Below, piece after piece: positions 44,081 to 52,724 of a DNA stretch of 64,000 nt (position 1 is the stretch's first letter; the number at the start of each line of letters is the position of its first letter). A model generated the notes under the pieces. The model was given only the letters and a program-made list of their open reading frames with translations. It had not been told where the DNA came from and did no database searches. Source of the DNA: Hymenobacter sediminicola (GTDB lineage: Bacteria > Bacteroidota > Bacteroidia > Cytophagales > Hymenobacteraceae); the NCBI RefSeq assembly GCF_014250515.1, contig NZ_CP060202.1:2229001-2293000 (forward strand). Reading direction: 5' to 3'. Made by a program: the position numbers and the translations under genes.

Positions 44081-45586
44081 ATGAAGAAAATCACCAAGCT
44101 GCTCGTGGCCAACCGCGGCGAAATTGCGTTGCGCGTGCTGCGCTCGGCCAAGGAAATGGGCCTCCAGACCGTGGCCATCTACTCTGAGGCCGACCGCAAC
44201 GCCCTGCACGTCCGCTACGCCGACGAGGCTGTGTGCGTGGGCCCGCCCGCCAGCAAAGACAGCTACCTGCGCGGCGACAAAATCCTGGAAGTCTGCCGCC
44301 AGCTGGGCGTTGATGCCATTCACCCAGGCTATGGTTTCCTTTCGGAAAATGCCGAGTTTGCCCGCATGGTCACGGAGGCAGGGTTAATTTTCGTGGGGCC
44401 TTCGCCGGAAGCCATGAACCTGATGGGCGACAAGCTCTCGGCCAAGCAGGCCGTAAAAGCCTACAACATTCCGCTGGTGCCCGGCACCGACGAGGCCATT
44501 TCCGATGTGGAAGAGGCCAAGCGCATTGCCGCCACGGTGGGCTTCCCTATTCTGATCAAGGCCTCGGCCGGCGGGGGCGGCAAGGGCATGCGCATCGTGA
44601 ATTCGGCCACCGATTTCGAGGAGCAGATGCAGCTAGCCATCAACGAGGCCACCTCGGCCTTCGGCGACGGCTCGGTGTTCATCGAGAAGTTCGTGACCGG
44701 CCCGCGCCACATCGAAATTCAGGTGCTGGGCGACGAGCACGGCAACATTGTACACCTGTTTGAGCGGGAATGCTCGATTCAGCGCCGCCACCAGAAGGTA
44801 ATTGAGGAGGCCCCTTCCTCAGTGCTCACGCCCGAACTACGCGCCGAAATGGGCCGCTGCGCCGTGGACGTGGCCCGCGCCTGCAACTACACCGGGGCCG
44901 GCACCGTGGAGTTTCTGCTCGATTATCAGCACAACTTCTACTTCCTGGAGATGAACACCCGCCTGCAGGTAGAGCACCCCGTCACGGAGCAAATCACTGG
45001 CCTTGACTTGGTGAAGGAACAGATTAAAGTGGCCCAGGGCCTGCCCCTCGCCTTCCGGCAGGAAGACCTCAGCATCAACGGCCACGCCCTGGAACTGCGC
45101 GTGTACGCCGAAGACCCGCAGAACAACTTCCTGCCCGACATTGGCACGCTGACCACCTACGTGCGCCCCCAAGGCCCCGGCGTGCGGGTGGATGATGGCT
45201 TCGAGCAGGGCATGGAAATTCCGATTTACTACGACCCGATGATTGCCAAGCTGGTCACCTTCGGGGCCACCCGCGAGGAGGCCATTGCCCGGATGCTGCG
45301 CGCCATCGACGAGTACCAGATTACCGGCATCCAGACCACGCTCGACTTCGGCCGCTACGTGCTGCGCCACCCCGCCTTCGTGAGCGGCAACTTCGACACC
45401 AACTTCATCCGTGACCATTTCCCGGCCGATGCCCTAAAACCCGCCGCCCCGGACGAAGCCACTGCCAAGCTCGCCGCCGTGCTCACCGCCATGCTCCTGA
45501 CCGAGAAAAAACCTAGCACCGCTACTGCCGATGCGCCAGCCGCTACCAGCTCGGCCTGGAAGCGTAACCGGTTAGGAGTACGGTAG
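44081..45586 (+). CDS. accC: Biotin carboxylase subunit of acetyl-CoA (or acyl-CoA) carboxylase
   Basis: A 501-residue ATP-grasp enzyme. Motifs: LLVANRGEIALRVLRSA, IHPGYGFLSENA, KASAGGGGKGMRIV (Gly-rich ATP loop), ECSIQRRHQKVIEEAPS and MNTRLQVEHPVTE with the catalytic Arg. It carboxylates biotin on the carrier protein. At about 450 the usual core ends, and 45 extra residues (KLAAVLTAMLL ... SSAWKRNRLGVR) follow, not a biotinyl domain. No accB is adjacent, so its partner carrier is elsewhere. It is divergent from the palmitoyltransferase-like gene. Confidence 0.93.
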   Translation: MKKITKLLVANRGEIALRVLRSAKEMGLQTVAIYSEADRNALHVRYADEAVCVGPPASKDSYLRGDKILEVCRQLGVDAIHPGYGFLSENAEFARMVTEAGLIFVGPSPEAMNLMGDKLSAKQAVKAYNIPLVPGTDEAISDVEEAKRIAATVGFPILIKASAGGGGKGMRIVNSATDFEEQMQLAINEATSAFGDGSVFIEKFVTGPRHIEIQVLGDEHGNIVHLFERECSIQRRHQKVIEEAPSSVLTPELRAEMGRCAVDVARACNYTGAGTVEFLLDYQHNFYFLEMNTRLQVEHPVTEQITGLDLVKEQIKVAQGLPLAFRQEDLSINGHALELRVYAEDPQNNFLPDIGTLTTYVRPQGPGVRVDDGFEQGMEIPIYYDPMIAKLVTFGATREEAIARMLRAIDEYQITGIQTTLDFGRYVLRHPAFVSGNFDTNFIRDHFPADALKPAAPDEATAKLAAVLTAMLLTEKKPSTATADAPAATSSAWKRNRLGVR

Positions 45587-45597
45587 AACAATAAGCC

Positions 45598-45668
45598 TCT
45601 CATGTCATTCAAACAAAAGCAGCCGCTCCGGATACCGGAGCGGCTGCTTTTGTTTGAATGACATGAGA
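45598..45668. terminator. Bidirectional terminator, 34-base perfect arms
   Basis: Inverted arms 45598-45631 and 45635-45668 are perfect, with a three-base loop. The GC core AGCAGCCGCTCCGG is flanked by CAAAA/TTTTG. It lies between the convergent accC and bshB1 genes. Confidence 0.85.
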
Positions 45669-45681
45669 CAGTCGTCGTCAG

Positions 45682-46401
45682 CTACAGCAATTCTGTAATT
45701 TCTCGCACACCCAGAGGCCGCTCGCGGGTGAATCCTTCCCCGAACTCCACTCCTATCAGGTGGCCGAATTCGCGGGCACGAGCTTCCATGAAGTTGCTGA
45801 ACACCGGCGTGGATAGGTAGGTACCGGGCTCGGTGCTTTCGGGGTCGTGAAACTGGGTGCGATAGGCTTGGATGCTTTCCCACTTCTTGGGCCAGTGCGC
45901 CGAAATGTCCACTACGAAATCGGCCGGAATCTGGCGGTCCTGAATGTAGTGGAACACTAGGCGCGGCCGCCAGGGCTGCTGGGGCTGGCCGTCGTCGCCG
46001 AGGGTTTCAATCATGCGCAGCCCACTCAAAAAGCACGATTCGGAAGCCAACTGCGCGCCCCGGCCGTGGTCAGGGTGCCGGTCGTGGATGGCGTTGCAGA
46101 GGATGATATCGGGCTGGTAGCGGCGGATGGCGGCAATAACGGGCAGTTGGTGCTCCCGGTCGTTGCGGAAGAAGCCATCGGGCAGGCCCAGGTTTTCGCG
46201 GGCACTTAGGCCCAGAATGCGGCTGGCTGCCTCGGCTTCCTGGGCGCGGGTGGCAGGTGTGCCGCGCGTGCCTAGCTCGCCCCGGGTAAAATCGACAATA
46301 CCGATTTTCTTGCCGGCCGCCGCCGCCGCCAGCAGCGTACCCGCAGCTGACATTTCTACATCATCGGGGTGCGCCCCAAAGGCCAGTATATCAAGTTTCA
46401 T
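45682..46401 (-). CDS. bshB1: Bacillithiol biosynthesis deacetylase
   Basis: A 239-residue LmbE-type zinc deacetylase. The zinc motif AHPDDVE is at residues 10-16, and the third ligand His lies in HDRHPDHGRGAQL. The segments TRGELGTRGT and NLGLPDGFF are typical for BshB1. It removes the acetyl group from GlcNAc-malate in bacillithiol synthesis (family knowledge). bshA and bshC are not in the window. It begins the next unit on the minus strand, after a palindromic repeat. Confidence 0.92.
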   Translation of the reverse strand: MKLDILAFGAHPDDVEMSAAGTLLAAAAAGKKIGIVDFTRGELGTRGTPATRAQEAEAASRILGLSARENLGLPDGFFRNDREHQLPVIAAIRRYQPDIILCNAIHDRHPDHGRGAQLASESCFLSGLRMIETLGDDGQPQQPWRPRLVFHYIQDRQIPADFVVDISAHWPKKWESIQAYRTQFHDPESTEPGTYLSTPVFSNFMEARAREFGHLIGVEFGEGFTRERPLGVREITELL

Positions 46402-46416
46402 TTGAGTCTATTGTAC

Positions 46417-46518
46417 AGTAGTTGATTAGTAGTTTCGGATTGTTAGCTGCTGGTCTCCGCCGCAGCTTCCCAGACTAATTGCCAACAATCTGCCACTAAC
46501 AGTCAGTAATCAACTACT
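46417..46518. repeat. Palindromic repeat between the M23 gene and bshB1
   Basis: AGTAGTTGATTA (46417-46428) and TAATCAACTACT (46507-46518) are perfect outer arms, with additional inner partial pairing (GATTGTTAGC/GCCAACAATC). Same word family as the repeats at 5260, 6110 and 26842. Confidence 0.6.
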
Positions 46519-47642
46519 CATTTGATCCGCAGCACGCGGCCTACACGCAGCACGGCGGTACCGCCATTCAAGCGCCGAATCTGGGCCTGTGAAACGCCGT
46601 ACTTGTCGGCAATTTCCGACAGCGTATCGCCGCTCCGGATTTTGTGGCTGACAATACGGCGAGCCTGAGTGGGCTTGCCGCTGCTGGCACTGCGCGAAGC
46701 CGCGCCAGGCACGCTGCCACCCCGGTACTTCAGCGACTTGCTGTAGTACGCAAACAGGCCGGAAGTAATCTGGAAGTTGTCTTTGATAAGCCGATAATCC
46801 GGAAAATCATACATCTGCTCCGGGTCGATGGGGTTGCCCTCGTAGCGCACCTCAAAGTGCAGATGCGAGCCGCTGCTCCGTCCCGTGCTGCCGCCCCGGC
46901 CAATTAGCTGCCCAGCCTTCACAAACGTACCCGGTGTTACCAAGGACTTCTGCATGTGCCCGTAGAGCGTTTCGATGCCATTGTAATGACGGATGAGCAC
47001 GTAGTTACCGTAGCCCGAACCGTCCCATTTTACAATGCGCACCACCCCATCGAAGGCCGCCTTTACGGAGTCGCCGGTTTCCAAGTCCAGGTCCACACCA
47101 TAGTGCCAGCGGTAGCCCCGGAACCCGAAGTCGGACGTAAGCGGCGTTTTTACCAGTGGCATTTTGGCATAACGCTGCCGCTCCGGCTCAGTCAGCTTCA
47201 GATTGAGTGTATCCCTGATGCGGCGACCATCTACCCGGTATGGATTGATGTTGTGCGTGTCCCAGATGGCGTAGTAGCCCGCCACCTGAATCCAGGAGGA
47301 GTCAATCTGTACTTCCTCCTTCACCTCCACAATGTGCTGGCCGCCCTCGTTGAGTGTGGTTGTGTCCTCGCTTACAATGGACAGCTTTTTAGCCGGGTTG
47401 AAGAAGATTGATTTAGCAGCGTCGGAGCCTTCTTCAGGCAATTCCTCCGTTTCAATCAGAATGGTAGTATCGGGCCGCACGTAGCGGATAGTCGGGGATT
47501 TGATGCGAAAGAAATCCTTCCGCTTGCCCGCCGCGCCGGCTTTTGCCTTCGGCTGCGGCGCTTTGCGGCGCTGGGCAAGCAGCTGGCCGGGCAAGCCAAG
47601 AAACAGCCCGATCAGTAGCAGCGGCAGCAGCCAGTGTTTCAC
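46518..47642 (-). CDS. M23 family metallopeptidase with LysM domain
   Basis: A 374-residue secreted peptidase. The GTG at 47642 gives an ideal signal peptide (KHWLLPLLLIGLFLGLPGQLLAQ). The earlier TTG frame at 47729 adds nothing recognisable. The M23 domain (about 185-305) has the zinc motifs HYGVDLD and HLHFEV, so it should be active against peptidoglycan cross-links. The last 50 residues are a LysM domain (HKIRSGDTLSEIADKYGVSQAQIRRLNG) that binds glycan. It is an envelope protein, probably important for growth or daughter-cell separation. Confidence 0.9.
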   Translation of the reverse strand: MKHWLLPLLLIGLFLGLPGQLLAQRRKAPQPKAKAGAAGKRKDFFRIKSPTIRYVRPDTTILIETEELPEEGSDAAKSIFFNPAKKLSIVSEDTTTLNEGGQHIVEVKEEVQIDSSWIQVAGYYAIWDTHNINPYRVDGRRIRDTLNLKLTEPERQRYAKMPLVKTPLTSDFGFRGYRWHYGVDLDLETGDSVKAAFDGVVRIVKWDGSGYGNYVLIRHYNGIETLYGHMQKSLVTPGTFVKAGQLIGRGGSTGRSSGSHLHFEVRYEGNPIDPEQMYDFPDYRLIKDNFQITSGLFAYYSKSLKYRGGSVPGAASRSASSGKPTQARRIVSHKIRSGDTLSEIADKYGVSQAQIRRLNGGTAVLRVGRVLRIK

Positions 47643-47687
47643 AAAATTCAGCAAGGGCAATGTGATAAAAGGTGAAGGTGTGAGGTG

Positions 47688-47780
47688 GTGCAGTGGTGAA
47701 ATGAAGAGGTAGCAGGTTTCAACGCCCAAAGCACCTAATGTCTTGCATCGGATGCAAAACTCATCATTTCACCACTGCAC
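47688..47780. repeat. Inverted repeat between trxB and the M23 gene
   Basis: GTGCAGTGGTGAAATGA (47688-47704) and its perfect complement (47764-47780), with extra similar GTGAAGG words outside. Could be a terminator for trxB or one of the intergenic repeats. Confidence 0.55.
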
Positions 47781-47790
47781 TCCTTCACGC

Positions 47791-48738
47791 TTAATGGTCG
47801 CCGAGCGCGGCCAGATACCGTTCGGCATCCAGCGCGGCCATGCAGCCGGAGCCCGCCGCCGTCACGGCCTGGCGATACGTAAAGTCCTGCACGTCGCCGC
47901 AGGCAAACACGCCGTCCACGTTGGTTTTGGCGGTGCCAGGTATGGTTTTCAGGTAGCCCTGCTCATCATGGTGCAGGTAGGGCTGGAAAATTTTGGAGTT
48001 AGGCTCATGGCCAATAGCTACAAAGAAGCCCTCCACGGCTAGGTCGCGGGTTTCATGGGTCAGCACGTTTTTCACGCGGGCCCCATCTACGGCGTGCTCA
48101 CCCAGGATTTCATCCGTCACGGTGTTCCAGAGCACCTCAATTTTGGGGTTGTCGGTTACACGCTTCTGCATGATTTTGGAGGCGCGCATCTCTCCTTTCC
48201 GCACAATCATGTACACCTTGTTGCACAGGTTCGCCAGATACGTAGCCTCTTCTGCTGCCGTGTCGCCGGCGCCTACAATGGCCACGTCTTTGCCGCGGTA
48301 GAAGAACCCGTCGCACACAGCGCAGGCCGACACACCCGAGCCGTTCAGACGCTGCTCCGAGGGCAGCCCCAGCCACTTGGCGGAAGCCCCGGTAGCAATG
48401 ATGACCGTATCGGCCGTCAATTCCACCTTCTCATCTACCGTTATGCGGTGCGGGTGGCTCGAAAAGTCCACGGAAGTAGCAATGCCGTAGCGAATATCAG
48501 TACCGAAGCGGGCAGCCTGCTTCTTAAGGTCTTCCATCATTTCCGGGCCCATAATTCCATCGGGGTAGCCAGGAAAATTCTCAACGTCATTCGTAATAGT
48601 AAGCTGGCCGCCGGGCTGCAAACCTTGGTACATAACCGGCTTGAGGTTGGCGCGGGCCGCATAAATAGCCGCCGTGTAGCCGGCCGGACCGGAGCCTATA
48701 ATCAGACACTTGATGTGTTCTGGGGTGGTTGTCGCCAT
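47791..48738 (-). CDS. trxB: Thioredoxin-disulfide reductase
   Basis: A 315-residue flavoenzyme. Start at 48738 gives ATTTPEHIKCLIIGSGPAGYTAA with the FAD dinucleotide motif. The redox-active motif is CAVCDGFF. The second nucleotide motif is VAIVGAGDTAAEEA, and the C-terminal FAD motif is VFACGDVQDFTYRQAVTAAGSG. It reduces thioredoxin with NADPH. A -7 box TACTTTTG at 48794-48801 is suitably placed upstream. Confidence 0.96.
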   Translation of the reverse strand: MATTTPEHIKCLIIGSGPAGYTAAIYAARANLKPVMYQGLQPGGQLTITNDVENFPGYPDGIMGPEMMEDLKKQAARFGTDIRYGIATSVDFSSHPHRITVDEKVELTADTVIIATGASAKWLGLPSEQRLNGSGVSACAVCDGFFYRGKDVAIVGAGDTAAEEATYLANLCNKVYMIVRKGEMRASKIMQKRVTDNPKIEVLWNTVTDEILGEHAVDGARVKNVLTHETRDLAVEGFFVAIGHEPNSKIFQPYLHHDEQGYLKTIPGTAKTNVDGVFACGDVQDFTYRQAVTAAGSGCMAALDAERYLAALGDH

Positions 48739-48928
48739 GTGAAGTATCGAAACGCCGGATTCTGCCGGCGCCATGAGAAGTGAAGTTGGGGTGCAAAAGT
48801 ACACGCGTCCCGGGTTATCAGCCGGTGCCGTCCTGTATTGCCGAAAATTAAGCCAATCCTGTCATTCGGCCACTTTGTCTGAAATACTGAGAAAGCAGGA
48901 CAATCTGGAGTTAGCCAACATGCATTCA

Positions 48929-48960
48929 ACAAAAAACCCCAACCAAAGGCCAGGGTTTTC
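48929..48960 (-). terminator. Weak terminator after rpoD
   Basis: AAAAACCCC and GGGTTTT pair around an 18-base loop, with T-run on the minus strand. The stem is short. Confidence 0.5.
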
Positions 48961-48979
48961 TGCAGTGGGGTAGAAAAGC

Positions 48980-49843
48980 TTACCCCAGATATGGTTTTAG
49001 TGCTTTACTACGCGAGGTATGGCGCAGGCGGCGAATGGCCTTTTCCTTGATCTGGCGCACCCGCTCGCGGGTCAGGTTGAACTTCTCCCCGATTTCCTCC
49101 AGCGTGAGCGAGTGTTCCCCGTTCAGGCCAAAGTAGAGCGTGATGACGTCGGCTTCGCGCTTAGTAAGCGTGCTCAGGGCGCGCTGCACTTCCTTGCGGA
49201 GCGAGTCATTCATCAAGCCCGTGTCGGGGCTCTCTTCGTCCTCGTTTTCGAGCACGTCAAGCAGACGGTTTTCCTCACCCTGTACAAACGGAGCATCCAC
49301 AGATACGTGGCGGCCCGAAATCTTGAGCGTGTCTACCACTTCCGAGGTCGTCAGCTCCAGTACTTCGGCAATTTCCTCGGGTGAAGGCTCACGCTCAAAC
49401 TTCTGCTCCAACTCCGAGAATGACTTGCTGATTTTGTTCAGCGAGCCTACCCGGTTCAGGGGCAGACGCACGATGCGCGACTGCTCGGCCAAAGCCTGCA
49501 GAATCGACTGGCGAATCCACCAAACGGCGTAGGAAATGAATTTGAAGCCCCGGGTTTCGTCAAAGCGCTTGGCGGCTTTAATCAGACCGAGGTTGCCCTC
49601 GTTGATCAAGTCGCCCAGGCTGAGGCCCTGGTTCTGGTATTGCTTGGCCACCGACACCACGAATCGCAGGTTGGCTTTGGTGAGTTTTTCCAGCGCTTGC
49701 TGGTCACCTTCTTTGATGCGTTGCGCCAGCGTTACCTCCTCGTCGGGGGTTAGCAGATCCACCTTGCCAATCTCCTGGAGGTATTTATCCAGCGACTGGC
49801 TTTCGCGGTTGGTGATCTGCTTGCTGATTTTTAGCTGTCTCAT
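48980..49843 (-). CDS. rpoD: Primary sigma factor (sigma-70 / RpoD type)
   Basis: A 287-residue housekeeping sigma factor. It is much shorter than proteobacterial RpoD, as expected for Bacteroidetes, because region 1.1 is missing. Region 1.2: [10 protein letters not shown]. Region 2: [37 protein letters not shown] and [19 protein letters not shown]. Region 3: RLPLNRVG. Region 4: [12 protein letters not shown] and [29 protein letters not shown]. It recognises the -33 TTG / -7 TAnnTTTG promoters that recur in this window. Confidence 0.97.
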   Translation of the reverse strand: MRQLKISKQITNRESQSLDKYLQEIGKVDLLTPDEEVTLAQRIKEGDQQALEKLTKANLRFVVSVAKQYQNQGLSLGDLINEGNLGLIKAAKRFDETRGFKFISYAVWWIRQSILQALAEQSRIVRLPLNRVGSLNKISKSFSELEQKFEREPSPEEIAEVLELTTSEVVDTLKISGRHVSVDAPFVQGEENRLLDVLENEDEESPDTGLMNDSLRKEVQRALSTLTKREADVITLYFGLNGEHSLTLEEIGEKFNLTRERVRQIKEKAIRRLRHTSRSKALKPYLG

Positions 49844-49915
49844 TGCGGGCGCGAGAGAGTTGAATTATTGATGCTGGTAAGGTCGTGTTGGTCCGGTATA
49901 CGAGGGATACCCAAA

Positions 49916-49958
49916 CGCGGGTACCGGGTCAGTTGAAAGCAACACCCCGGTACCCGCG
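49916..49958 (-). terminator. Terminator after pnp
   Basis: CGCGGGTACCGGG and CCCGGTACCCGCG are perfect 13-base arms with a 17-base loop, ending on the minus strand in TTTGGG. Confidence 0.65.
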
Positions 49959-49976
49959 AAAGTTCGGCGGAGCGGG

Positions 49977-52136
49977 TTACGCCGCGCCGTTGGAATCTGC
50001 AGCGCGCTCCGGCTTCGGCAGCAGCACCTTGCGCGACAAGCGGTACTTGCCCGTTTTCTTGTCGATATCGAGCAGTTTCACGTCAATCTCCTGCCCCACT
50101 TCCAGTACGCCTTCCAGCGCGGCGAGGCGCTCGTGCGATACTTCCGAGATGTGCAGTAGACCGTCCTTGCCCGGCATGATTTCCACGAAAGCACCATACG
50201 GCTGAATGCTGCGCACTTTGCCTTTGTAGGTAGCACCTACTTCCGGTACGGCTGCAATAGCCTGAATCCGGCCGATGGCCGCCTGCATGTCTTCCTGGTT
50301 GGAAGCGTAGATGCTCACGTGACCTTTTTCGTCCTTCTCCTCGATGATAACCGTGGCGTTGGTGTCCTTCTGGATCTGCTGAATGACTTTGCCGCCCGGC
50401 CCGATTACCGCACCGATAAATTCTTTATCGATGAGCATTTTATGCGAACGAGGCGTATGCGGCTTCAGCTCAGCGGCCGGCGCCGAAATGGTCTTAGCCA
50501 TTTCGCGCAGGATGTGCAGGCGGCCTTCACGGGCTTGGTGCAGCGCAGCTGTCATGATTTCGGCGCTCAAGCCCTGGATTTTGATGTCCATCTGGCAAGC
50601 CACGATACCTTTCTCGGTGCCGGTTACTTTGAAGTCCATGTCGCCGAGGTGGTCCTCATCGCCCAGAATGTCCGAAAGCACGGCGTACTCGCCGGTTTCC
50701 TTGTCCTGCACGAGGCCCATAGCAATACCCGAAACGGCCGACCGCACCGGAATACCGGCATCCATCAGCGCCATCGAGGCAGCGCAAACCGTAGCCATCG
50801 AGCTGGAGCCATTCGACTCCAGGATGTCTGACACGATACGCACGGTATAGGGATTCTCGTCGTCGGAAGGCATTACCTTCTTCAACGAGCGTTGCGCCAA
50901 GTTGCCGTGGCCAATTTCGCGGCGGCCGGGGCCGCGGTTAGGCTTCACCTCACCGGTCGAGAAGGCCGGGAAGTTGTAGTGCAGCATAAACTTGCTATAG
51001 CCCGAGGTCATGGCCGTATCGATGATCTGCTCATCGAGTTTAGTACCGAGGGCTACCGTAGTCAGCGACTGAGTTTCGCCGCGGGTGAATAGGGCCGAGC
51101 CGTGGGCACCGGGCAGGTAGTTCACCTCGCTCCAGATAGGACGGATTTCTGTGAGCTGACGACCATCGAGGCGCGTGCGCTCCTTGATCATCATGTCACG
51201 AATGGCCTTTTTCTCAGCCGACGAGTAATAGCGACCGAACATCTTCATGTCCAGTTCGGGCTGCTCTTCCAGCAGTTTCTCAGTCAGCGACTTTTTGATG
51301 GCACCGAAGCCTTCCTTGCGGCCGGCCTTGCTGGGGTTACCCGAGTGCGCCACTTTGTAGGCCTGTTCGTACACACCCTCTTGAATGCGCTTTTTCAGGT
51401 CGTCGTTCTCCTCGTACTTGGGGTACTCGCGCTTCACGTGGGATTTCTCCACTTCAGCAGCCAGCTCCAACTGTACGCGCACCTGCTCCTTAATGGCTTC
51501 GTGGGCGAAGGCAATGGCTTCTACCATTTCTTCCTCGCTCACTTCGTTCATTTCGCCTTCCACCATGGCTACCGAATCAGCCGTGGCGCCTACAATCAGG
51601 TCGATGTCGGCGCGGGCAATGTCGGCGGTGAGAGGGTTGATTTGCAGCTTGCCGTCGATGCGGGCTACGCGAACTTCGGAGATAGGACCAGCGAAAGGAA
51701 TATCCGAAATAGAGAGGGCAGCCGAAGCGGCCAGAGCAGCTAGGGCGTCGGGCTGCACGGTTTTATCGGCCGAAATCAGGGTAATCATCACCTGCACCTC
51801 GTAGTGATAGTCCTTGGGGAACATCGGGCGCAGAATGCGGTCTACGATACGGCACACCAGGATTTCGTAATCCGAGAGGCGGCCTTCGCGGCGCTGGAAC
51901 GAGCCGGGAATGTTGCCGGCACCACCGAATTTCTCCTGGTAGTCAACCGACAGGGGCAGAAAATCCACGTCGCCGCGCGAGCTAGGCTGCGACACGACCG
52001 TTGCCAGCAGCATGGCGTCGCCGAGGCGCACCACTACGGCGCCGTCGGCAAATTTGGCCAGCTTGCCGGTTTCGATGGAAATCTGCCGCCCGTCGGGCAG
52101 CGTAATGTGTTTGGTAACCGCGGTGTAATTGGGCAT
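49977..52136 (-). CDS. pnp: Polyribonucleotide nucleotidyltransferase
   Basis: A 719-residue phosphorolytic exoribonuclease. ATG 52136 gives the family start (NYTAVTKHITLPDGRQISIETGKLA). Two RNase PH domains are present, the second with LAQRSLKKVMPSDDENPYTVR and AVSGIAMGLV. They are followed by KH (IGAVIGPGGKVIQQIQ) and S1 (GATYKGKVRSIQPYGAFVEIMPGKDGLLHISEVS) domains. It degrades mRNA as a trimer. It is downstream of rpsO, the usual order, though a strong terminator lies between them. Confidence 0.97.
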   Translation of the reverse strand: MPNYTAVTKHITLPDGRQISIETGKLAKFADGAVVVRLGDAMLLATVVSQPSSRGDVDFLPLSVDYQEKFGGAGNIPGSFQRREGRLSDYEILVCRIVDRILRPMFPKDYHYEVQVMITLISADKTVQPDALAALAASAALSISDIPFAGPISEVRVARIDGKLQINPLTADIARADIDLIVGATADSVAMVEGEMNEVSEEEMVEAIAFAHEAIKEQVRVQLELAAEVEKSHVKREYPKYEENDDLKKRIQEGVYEQAYKVAHSGNPSKAGRKEGFGAIKKSLTEKLLEEQPELDMKMFGRYYSSAEKKAIRDMMIKERTRLDGRQLTEIRPIWSEVNYLPGAHGSALFTRGETQSLTTVALGTKLDEQIIDTAMTSGYSKFMLHYNFPAFSTGEVKPNRGPGRREIGHGNLAQRSLKKVMPSDDENPYTVRIVSDILESNGSSSMATVCAASMALMDAGIPVRSAVSGIAMGLVQDKETGEYAVLSDILGDEDHLGDMDFKVTGTEKGIVACQMDIKIQGLSAEIMTAALHQAREGRLHILREMAKTISAPAAELKPHTPRSHKMLIDKEFIGAVIGPGGKVIQQIQKDTNATVIIEEKDEKGHVSIYASNQEDMQAAIGRIQAIAAVPEVGATYKGKVRSIQPYGAFVEIMPGKDGLLHISEVSHERLAALEGVLEVGQEIDVKLLDIDKKTGKYRLSRKVLLPKPERAADSNGAA

Positions 52137-52277
52137 CTGAGAGGATTGCTTGTGGAAAGCGTGCAGCGGGCGAGCAGCCGTAAAAACAGGGCCGGCAGCG
52201 GCCCTATTTTGCTCTAAAAAATTAAATTCTGGAAAGGCAACGCCCGAACCCAGTAAATGGTGCACTTAGATTCGGAC

Positions 52278-52320
52278 AAAAAAAGAGCAGGGAACCTTCC
52301 GTGGTGGAAGGTCCCCTGCT
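52278..52320 (-). terminator. Terminator after rpsO
   Basis: 15-base arms (AGCAGGGAACCTTCC with GGAAGGTCCCCTGCT, one mismatch), five-base loop and seven T on the minus strand. It allows rpsO and pnp to be separated. Confidence 0.85.
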
Positions 52321-52333
52321 CCGGACCGTGAGC

Positions 52334-52609
52334 TTACTTACGAATGCCCAGTTCCTTAATGATGGCGCGGTAGCGGTTGATTTCGCGGTGCTGGAGGTAA
52401 TCCAGCATGCGACGACGCTTACCAACAAGCTTCAGCAGACCCAAACGGGTCGAGAAGTCTTTCTTGTTTACTTTCAAGTGCTCGGTCAGGTGCGTGATGC
52501 GGTGCGTGAACAGCGCAATCTGGGCCTCGGCCGAACCCGTGTCGGTAGATACTTTCTGCAGGCTGTTTTTCTCGAAAATGGCCTGTTTTGCTTCGGTAGT
52601 AAGTTTCAT
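52334..52609 (-). CDS. rpsO: 30S ribosomal protein S15
   Basis: A 91-residue protein starting at 52609 ([19 protein letters not shown]). The S15 signature is in [28 protein letters not shown] and [16 protein letters not shown]. It binds the central domain of 16S rRNA. A -7 box TACCTTTG at 52681-52688 predicts a leader of about 65 bases. pnp follows. Confidence 0.97.
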   Translation of the reverse strand: MKLTTEAKQAIFEKNSLQKVSTDTGSAEAQIALFTHRITHLTEHLKVNKKDFSTRLGLLKLVGKRRRMLDYLQHREINRYRAIIKELGIRK

Positions 52610-52724
52610 CGGCAGATAGGTTTCCCCGTCTTGGATTAAAAATGGAAAAAGAAGATTCACCCCGCACCTCGGGGTGGCCGCAAAGGTAAGGAAAATAGTT
52701 TCAGCATGCTAGACGTGAGGCGAA

